Shown here: piece by piece, positions 16,724 through 25,026 of the stretch
Numbering within the stretch: the stretch's first letter is position 1
Layout of the letters: every line of letters begins with the position of its first letter
DNA from: DAHVFY01 sp040388665
GTDB taxonomy: Bacteria > Chlamydiota > Chlamydiia > Chlamydiales > Rhabdochlamydiaceae
Assembly (NCBI GenBank): GCA_040388665.1
Contig: JAZKBL010000042.1
Span: 23,258 to 87,257 of the forward strand
DNA: 64,000 nucleotides
Direction of reading: 5' to 3'
The notes under the pieces: generated by a model
The model's database searches: none
Seen by the model: the letters and a program-made list of their open reading frames with translations, nothing else
Told to the model about the DNA's origin: nothing
Made by a program: the position numbers and the translations under genes

Positions 16724-18521
16724 CGTCTCTTAAATTTTGCATAATAAACGTCTTACGAGCGGGAGTATTTTTCCCCATATAAAATTCAAGCGTTGGCTTA
16801 ATATCAGAGAGGTTTTGAATGAGCACCGGCAAAAGCTTAATGTCTTTTCCTATGAACTGTTTGAACTCACTCGGCGAAATCTCTCCAAGGCCTTTAAAAC
16901 GGGTGATTTCAACCCCCTTTTTTAGCTGCTGCGCTGCCTTTTCTTTCTCTTCTTCTGAATAGCAATAAAGCGTTTTCTCTTTATTTCTGACTTTGAAAAG
17001 TGGTGTTTCAAGGATATACAGATGGCCATTCAATACAAGACTTTCAAAATAGGTCAGAAAAAATGTGATCAATAAGTTGCGTATATGCATACCGTCAACG
17101 TCAGCATCTGTCGCAAGAACCACTTTATTATAACGCAGGTTAGAAAGATCCTCTTCAATATTAAGAGCCGACATCAAGTTGTACATCTCTTCATTTTTAT
17201 AGAGAAGCTCCAGTTTCATCCCATGCACATTGAGTGGTTTGCCCCGCAAAGAAAATACGGCTTGTGTTAGCGGATTCCTTGTCATGACAATCGATCCAGA
17301 AGCGGACTCCCCTTCCGTTAAAAAGATCATCGAATCTTCACCTTCTTTCGATCCATCATTATAGTGGCATTTAGAATCACGCAGCTTAGGAATCTTGAAC
17401 GAAATCTTCTTTTGTTTCTCTTTTGCTTCTTTCTTGACAGCCGCTAATTCTTTTCTAAGTTTTTCATTAAAAAGAATCCGGTCAACGATTTTCTGACCCG
17501 TCTCTTTATTCTTGTAGAGAAGATCTTGAACAGCATCTTTCACTTCTTGAACAATCGGCGCACGGATCTCACCGTTTGAGAGTTTATTCTTTGTTTGTGA
17601 TTCAAACACAGGATCTTTGACTTTTACAAGAATCGTCCCAACAATTCCTTCTCGCACATCAAGACCTTGAAAGTTTTTCTTCACATACTCATTAACCCCT
17701 TTAAGTATGCCCTCTCTAAATGCTGAAAGGTGGGTTCCTCCATCTTGCGTGTACTGACCGTTCACAAAGGAAAAATAGGTTTCCCCGTAACTTGAAGAAT
17801 GAAGAAAAGCGAACTCAATATGCTTTCCTCTATAGTGAAGCGGTTCATAAAGACGATCCTCTTTAACCTCTTCATTTAAAAGATCTAAAAGTCCATTTTC
17901 TGAGCGAAATTCTTTACCGTTAAAAACAAGCGTAAGGCCCGTATTCAGATATGCGTAGTGAGAAAGACGCTTCTCAATTAACTCTTTTTGATAGGAAAAT
18001 TTCTTAAAAATCTCCGTATCAGGAATAAATTCAACAAATGTGCCATTCTTCTCTTTTGTCTTTCCTTTTTTCTTGCCCTGAAGAATCCCTTTAGAAAAGC
18101 TCGCCTCAACAAACTCTCCATCACGAACACTTCTTACAGTAAAATGGGAAGAAAGAGCATTTACAGCCTTTGTGCCAACACCGTTAAGTCCAACAGAGAA
18201 TTGAAAAACATCATCATTGTACTTAGCACCTGTGTTGATTTGGCTAACACACTCAATAACCTTACCTAAAGGAATACCCCGTCCAAAGTCTCGAACAGAA
18301 ACTAATCCTGTTTTCTGATTAAGCTCGATCAAAACCTTATTACCGTGACCCATGATGAACTCATCGATAGCATTATCGATCAATTCTTTCAGCATCACAT
18401 AAATACCATCGTCAGGATGAGACCCATCCCCTAATCTACCAATGTACATCCCTGAGCGCAGCCTAATATGAGCTAGTGCATCCAGGGAGAGAACGGTACT
18501 TTCATCGTATTTTTTAGCCAT
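16710..18521 (-). CDS. parE: DNA topoisomerase IV-like subunit B (second GyrB/ParE paralogue)
   Basis: ATPase subunit partnering the preceding A subunit. GHKL-ATPase motifs are ELIDNAIDEF (Mg-binding Asn), VRDFGRGIP and VGLNGVGTKAVNAL. Toprim motifs are LTEGESASGSIV and ATDADVDGMHIR. Length 603 aa is normal for ParE without insertion. The gene lies 6 bp downstream of dus, and its 3' end overlaps the A subunit, so the three probably form one transcription unit. Chlamydiae carry gyrAB plus a second pair of this type; the gyrase pair is not in this window. Confidence 0.93.
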   Translation of the reverse strand: MAKKYDESTVLSLDALAHIRLRSGMYIGRLGDGSHPDDGIYVMLKELIDNAIDEFIMGHGNKVLIELNQKTGLVSVRDFGRGIPLGKVIECVSQINTGAKYNDDVFQFSVGLNGVGTKAVNALSSHFTVRSVRDGEFVEASFSKGILQGKKKGKTKEKNGTFVEFIPDTEIFKKFSYQKELIEKRLSHYAYLNTGLTLVFNGKEFRSENGLLDLLNEEVKEDRLYEPLHYRGKHIEFAFLHSSSYGETYFSFVNGQYTQDGGTHLSAFREGILKGVNEYVKKNFQGLDVREGIVGTILVKVKDPVFESQTKNKLSNGEIRAPIVQEVKDAVQDLLYKNKETGQKIVDRILFNEKLRKELAAVKKEAKEKQKKISFKIPKLRDSKCHYNDGSKEGEDSMIFLTEGESASGSIVMTRNPLTQAVFSLRGKPLNVHGMKLELLYKNEEMYNLMSALNIEEDLSNLRYNKVVLATDADVDGMHIRNLLITFFLTYFESLVLNGHLYILETPLFKVRNKEKTLYCYSEEEKEKAAQQLKKGVEITRFKGLGEISPSEFKQFIGKDIKLLPVLIQNLSDIKPTLEFYMGKNTPARKTFIMQNLRDDDNG

Positions 18522-18527
18522 GTTTTA

Positions 18528-19505
18528 CTAATAACTATTCTCTTTTAAAAGATCGAGAGCAAATTCAAGAAACACTATAGGGTCGACACATTGAGATGTC
18601 AAGATTTGGGATCTCTTTTCAAGAAGCGCAGCGTTTCCTTTAAAGAAAAAACCAAACAACTGCTTAAGCCGGCTTACCTGAGCTCTCACCGTAATATCCT
18701 TAGGTGAGTTCTCAAGGAAAACATTAAAATAGCGGATGAGATCTTCCCATTTCGAGCAAAAAGGAACCCCTGAAAAGTGGGCTTTAATCTCATGAAAAAT
18801 AAATGGGTTAATAATGCTTCCCCTCCCAATCATTAATGCATCACAACGTGTGATTTTTAGCATCTCAAGCGCATCTTTGATGTTAAGGATATCCCCGTTG
18901 CCAACAAGCGGTACGCTCAAAAGCTCTTTTGCTTCCGCAATCAGATCCCATCTGGCAGGTGGGGTATAACCTTCTACTTTTGTGCGTGGATGCAGCGTGA
19001 TATAACGCACTCCACTTTCCTCTGCTGCAAATAAATTTTCTTTAAAAAGAGAGATGTCTTCATAACCAGAACGCATCTTTAACGTAACAGGTATAGAAAC
19101 AGCCTTCACTACAGATGTTGCAACTTCATGCAAAAAGCTCGGCTCTTTGAGCAAACTCGACCCGGCACCTTTACCGGTGACAGTATTAGAGGGGCACCCG
19201 CAATTGATATCAATACGCGGAGCACCCCGTCTTTCAATCTCTTGTGCCATTGCGGCCATCAGATCAAGATCAGAGCCCATCAGCTGTGCTGCAAGAGGAA
19301 TCGGAGCTAGCTCATCCGGCTCATAAACACTCGCGAGACTTTTAATGTGCCCATTTTTGGGCACGCGTAAAAAATCTCTTACAGCCTCATCAAAACCTCC
19401 AATCGAGGCCATCGCCTTACGGAATGACCGGTCGCCTACTCCCTCCATAGGAGCTAAAATAAGAAACGGACAACCATTTGCATCTTTTGGAAGAAGTGTA
19501 GACAT
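18528..19505 (-). CDS. dus: tRNA-dihydrouridine synthase
   Basis: FMN-dependent enzyme reducing uridine to dihydrouridine in tRNA D-loops. The N-terminus LILAPMEGVGDRSFR and the block RIDINCGCPSNTVTGKGAG contain the FMN site and the catalytic Cys of the N-x-G-C-P-S motif. LKMRSGYED, ITLHPRTKVEGYT and VGNGDI complete the family pattern, and DALMIGRGSIINPFIF is the C-terminal phosphate-binding segment. Length is 325 aa. The G-C-P-S-N-T-V version is nearer the DusC branch than DusA/B, but branch assignment is tentative. First gene of the dus-parE-parC run. Confidence 0.92.
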   Translation of the reverse strand: MSTLLPKDANGCPFLILAPMEGVGDRSFRKAMASIGGFDEAVRDFLRVPKNGHIKSLASVYEPDELAPIPLAAQLMGSDLDLMAAMAQEIERRGAPRIDINCGCPSNTVTGKGAGSSLLKEPSFLHEVATSVVKAVSIPVTLKMRSGYEDISLFKENLFAAEESGVRYITLHPRTKVEGYTPPARWDLIAEAKELLSVPLVGNGDILNIKDALEMLKITRCDALMIGRGSIINPFIFHEIKAHFSGVPFCSKWEDLIRYFNVFLENSPKDITVRAQVSRLKQLFGFFFKGNAALLEKRSQILTSQCVDPIVFLEFALDLLKENSY

Positions 19506-19528
19506 ATGGACGGTGAATCTATCACAAC

Positions 19529-20533
19529 TTAACTTTTATTGCCTTTAAAATAGAAGATTGTTCTCTTGAGCCCCTCTTCTAAGTCCACTTGAGGCGCCCA
19601 GTTTAAAACGCTGTTTGCGCGGCTCAAATTAGGCTTTCTCTGCTTAGGGTCATCTTGTGGTAATGGCTCAAACGTTAAAATAGAATTTGAATTTGTAAGA
19701 TCAATGACTCTTTCTGCAAGTTGTAATAGAGTAAACTCTCCGCTATTGCCTAAATTCACAGGACCTGTGACCTCATCAGCAGAATGCATCAACAAATAAA
19801 TCCCCTCGATCAAATCAGAAACGTAGCAAAAAGAACGCGTCTGTTCTCCACTTCCATAAACCGTGATCGATCGATTATCAAGCGCTTGCACAATAAAATT
19901 AGAGACAACGCGCCCATCATTGGGATTCATCCGAGGACCATAAGTATTGAAAATACGCGCCACTTTTATTTTCACACCATGCACTCTATAATAATCAAAA
20001 AACAGCGTTTCGGCCGACCTCTTTCCCTCATCATAACATGATCTAATCCCGATCGGATTCACATTTCCCCAATAAGATTCTGTCTGAGGGTGTTCTATAG
20101 GATCTCCATAAACCTCGCTTGTCGACGCTTGGAAAATTCTAGCCCCGCATTTTTTTGCAAGCTCAAGAAGATTGAGCGCGCCAAGCACACTTGTTTTAAG
20201 CGTTTTAATAGGATCTGCTTGGTAGTGAGGAGGCGATGCAGGGCATGCAAAGTTGTAGATCTCATCCACCTGCATTTCGATTGCGTCTATCACATCATGC
20301 TCAATGAATGTGAAGTTAGGATTCCCCATAAGATGCTCCACATTTGACAGACTTCCTGTCTGCAAATTGTCGAGACAAATTACGTCATAGCCCTCCTCAA
20401 TCAACTTGTCGCACATATGGGAGCCTAAAAAACCAGCTCCTCCCGCAACAAGCACACGCCTTGCTTCTTCAGCATAACCACTTGTCAATACATTCACAAA
20501 AAGCACTGCCAAAATCAAAATTCTTTTTTTCAT
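19529..20533 (-). CDS. UDP-glucuronate decarboxylase (UDP-xylose synthase type) with signal peptide
   Basis: Short-chain epimerase/decarboxylase. After the leader come VLVAGGAGFLGSHMCD (NAD site, GGAGFLG at 31-37), ASTSEVYGDP, and the very specific YWGNVNPIGIRSCYDEGKR with catalytic Y-x-x-x-K, the hallmark of UDP-glucuronate decarboxylases making UDP-xylose. The start at 20533 has AGGAG 7 nt upstream; the ATG 6 bp earlier is too close. The resulting N-terminus MKKRILILAVLFVNVLTSGYA is a clear signal peptide, and the next Met is inside the NAD motif, so the leader must be translated. Export of an NAD-dependent sugar-nucleotide enzyme is unusual. Length is 334 aa. Confidence 0.88.
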   Translation of the reverse strand: MKKRILILAVLFVNVLTSGYAEEARRVLVAGGAGFLGSHMCDKLIEEGYDVICLDNLQTGSLSNVEHLMGNPNFTFIEHDVIDAIEMQVDEIYNFACPASPPHYQADPIKTLKTSVLGALNLLELAKKCGARIFQASTSEVYGDPIEHPQTESYWGNVNPIGIRSCYDEGKRSAETLFFDYYRVHGVKIKVARIFNTYGPRMNPNDGRVVSNFIVQALDNRSITVYGSGEQTRSFCYVSDLIEGIYLLMHSADEVTGPVNLGNSGEFTLLQLAERVIDLTNSNSILTFEPLPQDDPKQRKPNLSRANSVLNWAPQVDLEEGLKRTIFYFKGNKS

Positions 20534-20610
20534 TGTCATTCTCCTGTTAGATATCCATTCTAAAAACCGATGCACGCATACATAACAAGTCAGTTTATTT
20601 CTTAAATGAA

Positions 20611-20691
20611 AAAAATAACAAGATATTAGGATAAGCAGGATAAAAAAATGAAAAATTCCGATCCTGAATATCCTAATATTCTGTTATTTTT
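20611..20691. repeat. 23-bp near-perfect inverted repeat between divergent genes
   Basis: Arms 20611-20633 and 20669-20691 are complementary at 21 of 23 positions. A second nested pair lies within the spacer (CAGGAT 20636-20641 with ATCCTG 20661-20666). It sits in the shared upstream region of the UDP-glucuronate decarboxylase (leftward) and PagL-type (rightward) genes, ending 25 bp before the latter's GTG. It could be an operator, an attenuating stem or a miniature mobile element. A terminator role is unlikely because both flanking genes start here. Confidence 0.6.
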
Positions 20692-20716
20692 CCTGTAATC
20701 TGCTATAGTTGGATTC

Positions 20717-21190
20717 GTGAGAAATTGGCTATACCCTTTACTACTTCTTCCTGGATTGCTTAACGCTACTAATAGCCCACCTATTTTTTCTACAGGTGTC
20801 GGTCTCTACAATGTCACAGGGATTCATAAACGCGTTTTTGTACAATTGGAATACAAGTTTTCCCCTTTTTATTGGCATTTCCGCCCTCAAGTAGGAGGCA
20901 TGATCACAGAACAAAAAACAACGTATTTTTATGGAGGGATTGCATGCGATCTCTATCTTGTCGATAAAATCGTCTTAACTCCAAGCTTTTCACCGGGGCT
21001 CTACATCCAAGCGGGGGGTAAAAATTTAGGATTTCCTCTAGAATTTAGAAGCGGTCTTTCTTTTGCTGTAGAGCGGGATTATTTTCGTCTAGGAGCAGAA
21101 TTTTTTCATCTCTCCCACGGCCACATCGTAAAAAGAAATCCTGGCGTAAACTCCCTTGTGTTCTATCTCAGCATCCCTTTTAGTAAATAA
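20717..21190 (+). CDS. pagL: PagL-type lipid A 3-O-deacylase (acyloxyacyl hydrolase)
   Basis: Outer-membrane beta-barrel enzyme that removes the 3-O acyl chain of lipid A. The start is GTG at 20717, giving signal-peptide-like MRNWLYPLLLLPGLLNA. The C-terminal part has the catalytic His-x-Ser (H131, S133 in EFFHLSHGH) followed by NPGVN (141-145), the conserved N-x-G-x-N stretch, and a terminal aromatic-rich strand (LVFYLSIPF). Alternating beta-strand pattern and 157-aa length fit PagL. The 3' end overlaps the convergent sterol reductase gene by 11 bp. It may alter LPS recognition by the host. Confidence 0.83.
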   Translation: MRNWLYPLLLLPGLLNATNSPPIFSTGVGLYNVTGIHKRVFVQLEYKFSPFYWHFRPQVGGMITEQKTTYFYGGIACDLYLVDKIVLTPSFSPGLYIQAGGKNLGFPLEFRSGLSFAVERDYFRLGAEFFHLSHGHIVKRNPGVNSLVFYLSIPFSK

Positions 21191-22502
21191 AAGGAATGAT
21201 TTTGTAACGCACCTTTGCGCAATGCTTCTCCCAGTCTTTTCCATACTTCTTCGCACAGCGACTATCATCGCGCATAGCACGATCAAACAGTAAAATCGAA
21301 AGAAATACAAAATAGAAAAAAGGCAAAAAATTGCTAAAAAGAGCAGGAAGCGTCCAAAAAAATGCTCCAAAAAGCTCTGGAATGTAATGGAAATGACGAG
21401 AAATCCCCCACCATCCAGAAAGAAGTAAAAGACTTTCCTTTTTTTCTCCATTTTCAGTGACAAAATTGGCAAGCGTGTAGTTCGGCTTTTTCCCCCAAAT
21501 TTTGCAATTACCTGATGTCATTCTCAGCTTTTGTCTTTGTCTATCTGCTTGATAATTGATAAAAATCGCAAATGCGCCACAAACAAAAATCGCGACCGCT
21601 ACAAATTGTCCAAGCTGATTAGGATGGTTAACCAAATAAAGAGCAGGCGATGTGTAGATCGAAGGAACCCACACAAGACAACCCCAGCAGATATAAAAAC
21701 CTGCCCTATCATACATAATGTCTAAAGAGCGTAAATACCCCGTCTCCCAGCAAAAAAACTTGAAAATGTAAATCATCTGAAGAGCCACAGAAATCAGCAT
21801 GGAATTACTTAATCCATGAAGAGCATGCTGTTTTGCTGCAAACGAAAGAATAATAAGCCCCCAGCTCATCATGCCAAAGCGACAGTTCGTAAACATTTTA
21901 ATATCCCAACCTAAGATGCGCGGGTACAACTCTGTTCCCCAATAGTAATCAAAAACCACATTGCCACTTGTTCCAGAATCTGTACATGAAGGAGCAAAAC
22001 GTCCTTTGAAGTAGAGAAAAAGACAAAAGAAAAGGCTAAAAATATTAAGAGCTCCAATCAAACCGCCAAAATTATCGTAGATGATTGTCGGAGAAAATAG
22101 CTTCAAAGGATATGCGCATAAATAAAAAAGTGTCAGCGTCGTAAGAAAACTGATTACCCCATTTGCCTTATACACTGGAATATTTCCTTTCGGAGTGAGA
22201 GGCCCATAGAATAGTTTTCCCGGCATCAATTTCATGAATGCCAGCTGAAATAATGCAAAAACAACGATCATCTGCCATGCGGTTTTGGTGCCAAAAACAT
22301 AAGGAACCCACAAGTGATATAGCGTCGAAAAAAAGCCTTCTTTACAACACAGCTGGAAAAATTGCTCAAAAGAACCTCCTAAATAAACACACGTATACCA
22401 GAGAACCATTGCGAAGGAAGGGCTTGCAACGAGAAGAAACAAAGGCCCGATTGTGGAGCGCATCTGATGAAAAATTTTCGATTTCATGACGTTATACAAC
22501 AT
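21180..22502 (-). CDS. 7-dehydrocholesterol reductase-like sterol reductase (ERG4/ERG24 family)
   Basis: Polytopic membrane enzyme of the sterol C7/C14/C24 reductase family, which in eukaryotes reduces sterol double bonds with NADPH. Diagnostic stretches are FDYYWGTELYPRILGWDIK, FTNCRFGMMSW, FFCWETGYL, IMYDRAGFYICWGCLVWVP, GWWGISRHFHYIPEL, and the C-terminal LLFDRAMRDDSRCAKKYG. These match DHCR7 more closely than ERG24. The start at 22502 has GGAG 5 nt upstream, giving 440 aa; an ATG at 22547 lacks one. Bacteria rarely make sterols, and no other sterol gene is in the window, so host sterols are the likely substrate. Confidence 0.9.
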   Translation of the reverse strand: MLYNVMKSKIFHQMRSTIGPLFLLVASPSFAMVLWYTCVYLGGSFEQFFQLCCKEGFFSTLYHLWVPYVFGTKTAWQMIVVFALFQLAFMKLMPGKLFYGPLTPKGNIPVYKANGVISFLTTLTLFYLCAYPLKLFSPTIIYDNFGGLIGALNIFSLFFCLFLYFKGRFAPSCTDSGTSGNVVFDYYWGTELYPRILGWDIKMFTNCRFGMMSWGLIILSFAAKQHALHGLSNSMLISVALQMIYIFKFFCWETGYLRSLDIMYDRAGFYICWGCLVWVPSIYTSPALYLVNHPNQLGQFVAVAIFVCGAFAIFINYQADRQRQKLRMTSGNCKIWGKKPNYTLANFVTENGEKKESLLLLSGWWGISRHFHYIPELFGAFFWTLPALFSNFLPFFYFVFLSILLFDRAMRDDSRCAKKYGKDWEKHCAKVRYKIIPFIY

Positions 22503-22627
22503 ATGAGCTCCACTAATTAAAATATTTTTTATAAATATCAGACACACGATTTAAAATCAGAATATTATACGAGTGCAAAAGTTGAATCTAGTCTTTTTTT
22601 CACGCATCCGCTATCCTATAGAGGATT

Positions 22628-23290
22628 ATGGAATGGATACACAAGTTCGATCTTTTTCTTTTTGATTTCGATGGTCTCCTCGTTGACACAGAGAGACTGC
22701 ACTACCAAGCCTATCTTTTTTTATGCTACAACCATGGTTTTGAACTTGGATGGGATTTTGAGCGATACTGCAAAATAGCGCACTCAGATGCACATGCTCT
22801 AAGAAAAGCTCTCTATAACGAATTTCCCGATCTTCTAAAAGAACAACCAGATTTCCGTGTTTTATATGAAGAAAAGAAAAGAATTTATATCGAGATTCTT
22901 AAAGAAAGAACCCTTGAACTGATGCCAGGCGCTGCAGAACTCCTAACAGCACTTGCGGGAGCAGGAATTCGCCGTATCATTGCGACACACTCCCCAAAAG
23001 AACAGATCGACATCATTAGAGCAAAACAGCCGCTGCTGCTTAGCATACCAGATGTGATCACACGCGAAGATTATGAGAATCCAAAACCTGCCCCCGACGC
23101 TTACCTAACAGCCATAGCGAAAGTTTCCAAGCCAGGCGATAGAATCATCGGTTTTGAGGATTCCCTGCGCGGACTTACAGCCCTTCAAGCAACTCCAGCC
23201 CTTCCCGTTCTCATCGCTCCCATACGTCCCCTAACACTCCCACAAGGCGTCCTCTACTTTCCAACGCTAAAAGACATCGCTTTCACTTAA
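22628..23290 (+). CDS. HAD-superfamily phosphatase (beta-phosphoglucomutase-like)
   Basis: Cytosolic HAD hydrolase of 220 aa. The nucleophile loop LFDFDGLLVDTERLH (D-x-D-G) lies near residue 13, the second motif is IATHSPKEQ (Thr/Ser), the Lys region is ENPKPAPDAYL and the acidic pair is in IIGFEDSLRG. The cap domain is helical as in beta-phosphoglucomutase and phosphoglycolate phosphatase. Shine-Dalgarno AGAGGA precedes the ATG. The gene is isolated on the plus strand between a minus-strand sterol reductase and the mobile-element-rich stretch. Substrate not predictable. Confidence 0.9.
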   Translation: MEWIHKFDLFLFDFDGLLVDTERLHYQAYLFLCYNHGFELGWDFERYCKIAHSDAHALRKALYNEFPDLLKEQPDFRVLYEEKKRIYIEILKERTLELMPGAAELLTALAGAGIRRIIATHSPKEQIDIIRAKQPLLLSIPDVITREDYENPKPAPDAYLTAIAKVSKPGDRIIGFEDSLRGLTALQATPALPVLIAPIRPLTLPQGVLYFPTLKDIAFT

Positions 23291-23346
23291 GGTTACTTAT
23301 ACTAAAAGAAAATGAAGAATTGGCAAAACTTAAAAAAACTGCTTCA

Positions 23347-23588
23347 ATAAACATGTCGGGTGACATGTGCTTATGCCATGTCCCCAGCGACCCCCTTGAG
23401 CTTCATTTCGCTTTGCCAAACCGCGTCCTCGGAGGCGGGGTGGGTATAACCCAATCCCCGCACGCGCTTCGCGCTCTCCTGCGGTGCGATTTTGCTGTGC
23501 GATCTGAAGCCGCCGGCTGCTCAAAGCGCTCACTTCCCAAGTCCTTCGGCTTGGGCCCCTTCTCGCGTCCTCTCGCAGAGCTCATTTA
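23347..23588. other. G+C-rich non-coding block of foreign composition
   Basis: About 240 bp visibly richer in G+C than everything around it, with many short hairpins, for example CCCAAG (23536-23541) facing CTTGGG (23550-23555). Open frames on both strands here read as arginine/alanine/proline-rich strings without homology or Shine-Dalgarno, so I do not call a protein. The block lies directly beside an IS5-family relic and may be part of an inserted element. Confidence 0.4.
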
Positions 23589-23620
23589 AATTTCCATAAC
23601 CCTAAAATTATCCGTTATTC

Positions 23621-23825
23621 GTTTTTCAGGTAGTGCTTAAAGATGATGTAGATAATGAGAATTTTTCTATAGATGCATCTATAGTGAAAGCTCACCAGGA
23701 TGCCTGCAGAGTTAAAAAAAAGCGGACGAAGCTTTAGGCGAATTGGGACAAGATATGAGATGTTAGCTCAAAACTATGCGGGAATGGTAATAATTGCATG
23801 TATCCTACAATGGCTGATCTTTTAG
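23621..23825 (+). pseudogene. IS5-family transposase relic
   Basis: Conceptual translation from 23621 gives DDVDNENFSIDASIVKAHQD-ACRVKKKR, the pattern around the second catalytic Asp of IS5-family transposases (D-S/A-T/S-x-V-x-A-H-Q). After a TAG at 23735 and a change of frame comes RYEMLAQNYAGMVIIACILQ-WLIF, the usual C-terminus of this family. The central catalytic region between the two is missing and there are stops, so the gene is dead. No terminal inverted repeats could be paired by eye. Confidence 0.6.
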
Positions 23826-23928
23826 GAACACTGCCTAATGCCATGAACATTTTTTAGAGCAAAACTGTAGATTAAAAAAAAGGAGTTCTTTAGAATTTCC
23901 CAATGGCTTGGAGTTTTCGATAATATTT

Positions 23929-24888
23929 ATGGCAAAAGAAATTAGAAAAATTGAAGTGATTCCTTACGATCCCGCATGGCCAAAGCAATTTGAGCTTGAA
24001 GCGGATCAGATTAAAAAAGCTTTGGGAGACCTCTGCATAGCTATCCACCACGTTGGCTCTACCTCGGTACCAGGCCTTGCAGCTAAGCCCAAAATAGACA
24101 TCATCGTCGTTGTGAAGAATAATCCGATGGAAACAATTAAAAAATTAGAAGCCGTCGGCTTTGATTATCGTGGCGAATTTAACATCCCCTTGCATTACGG
24201 CTTTAGCAAGCGAGGTAAAATTAGTGTCAATCTTCATGTCTATGAGGAACAACATCCTGAAATCGAACTCAATCTCACCTTTCGAGATTATCTTAGGAAC
24301 CACCCCGAGATCCGCGATGAGTATACAGCGCTGAAGCAGGGATTACTAGAAAAAGAATCTTCTTTTAAAAAAAATGATTCGATGTTCACAGGCTATAATC
24401 TAGGAAAAGATGCCTTTATTCGCAAAGTTCTAAAGCTCGCCGGATTTCAACGTTTGCGTTTTGTAAGATGTACCCATTACGATGAGTGGGATACAGCTAA
24501 AAAGCTTAGACAACGCTATTTTTTTGATAAAGTCCCAATTACTGATCCTTATGAATGGACATTCAGTCACAAAGACCACGTCCATTTCATCTTATGCCGA
24601 GGCGTTGAAATGATTGGCTATGCTCATATTCAGCTATGGCCGGAATCAAGAGCTGCAATACGGATAATCGTCGTCGAGGAAACAGAGCGCCATCAAGGCT
24701 ATGGCAAACAGTTTTTAGAATGGATCGAAACTTGGCTAAAATGGAGTGGTTATCACAGCCTCCATACAGAATCATCCCCAGATGCGCTATCGTTTTACGA
24801 GCGCCTGGGATACAAAGCAATGCCTTTCAATGACCCCGATGGATATAAGGGAGATCCTCGAGATATCCCCATGGGCAAAGTTTTGTAA
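23929..24888 (+). CDS. GrpB-domain protein fused to a GNAT acetyltransferase
   Basis: Residues about 1-180 are a GrpB/UPF0157 domain, a nucleotidyltransferase-like fold: HVGSTSVPGLAAKPKIDIIV at 41-60 is its signature. Residues about 185-320 form a GNAT domain, with IIVVEETERHQGYGKQFLEW as the acetyl-CoA-binding beta4/alpha3 segment and SFYERLGYKAM as the C-terminal motif. The start is ATG 23929; a TTG in the same frame at 23908 is less likely. GrpB-GNAT pairs are known in other bacteria, but the substrate is not. The gene is flanked by mobile-element remains on both sides. Confidence 0.86.
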   Translation: MAKEIRKIEVIPYDPAWPKQFELEADQIKKALGDLCIAIHHVGSTSVPGLAAKPKIDIIVVVKNNPMETIKKLEAVGFDYRGEFNIPLHYGFSKRGKISVNLHVYEEQHPEIELNLTFRDYLRNHPEIRDEYTALKQGLLEKESSFKKNDSMFTGYNLGKDAFIRKVLKLAGFQRLRFVRCTHYDEWDTAKKLRQRYFFDKVPITDPYEWTFSHKDHVHFILCRGVEMIGYAHIQLWPESRAAIRIIVVEETERHQGYGKQFLEWIETWLKWSGYHSLHTESSPDALSFYERLGYKAMPFNDPDGYKGDPRDIPMGKVL

Positions 24889-25026
24889 ATCTAGTCATCT
24901 AGATGTTTACAGTTGCTGCAAAAATATAGAAAGGAAGACTCTCTTGTACTCGATCATCTGCAGCTGCTGGCAATTCAAAAGATGATCTATTTAAAAATCC
25001 ATGCGACAAACTACGGCGTCACAGCT

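Noticed and set aside
23320..23589. Open frames on both strands in the G+C-rich block
   Set aside because: High G+C produces stop-poor frames by chance. The translations have no family pattern, no start with Shine-Dalgarno and low complexity.
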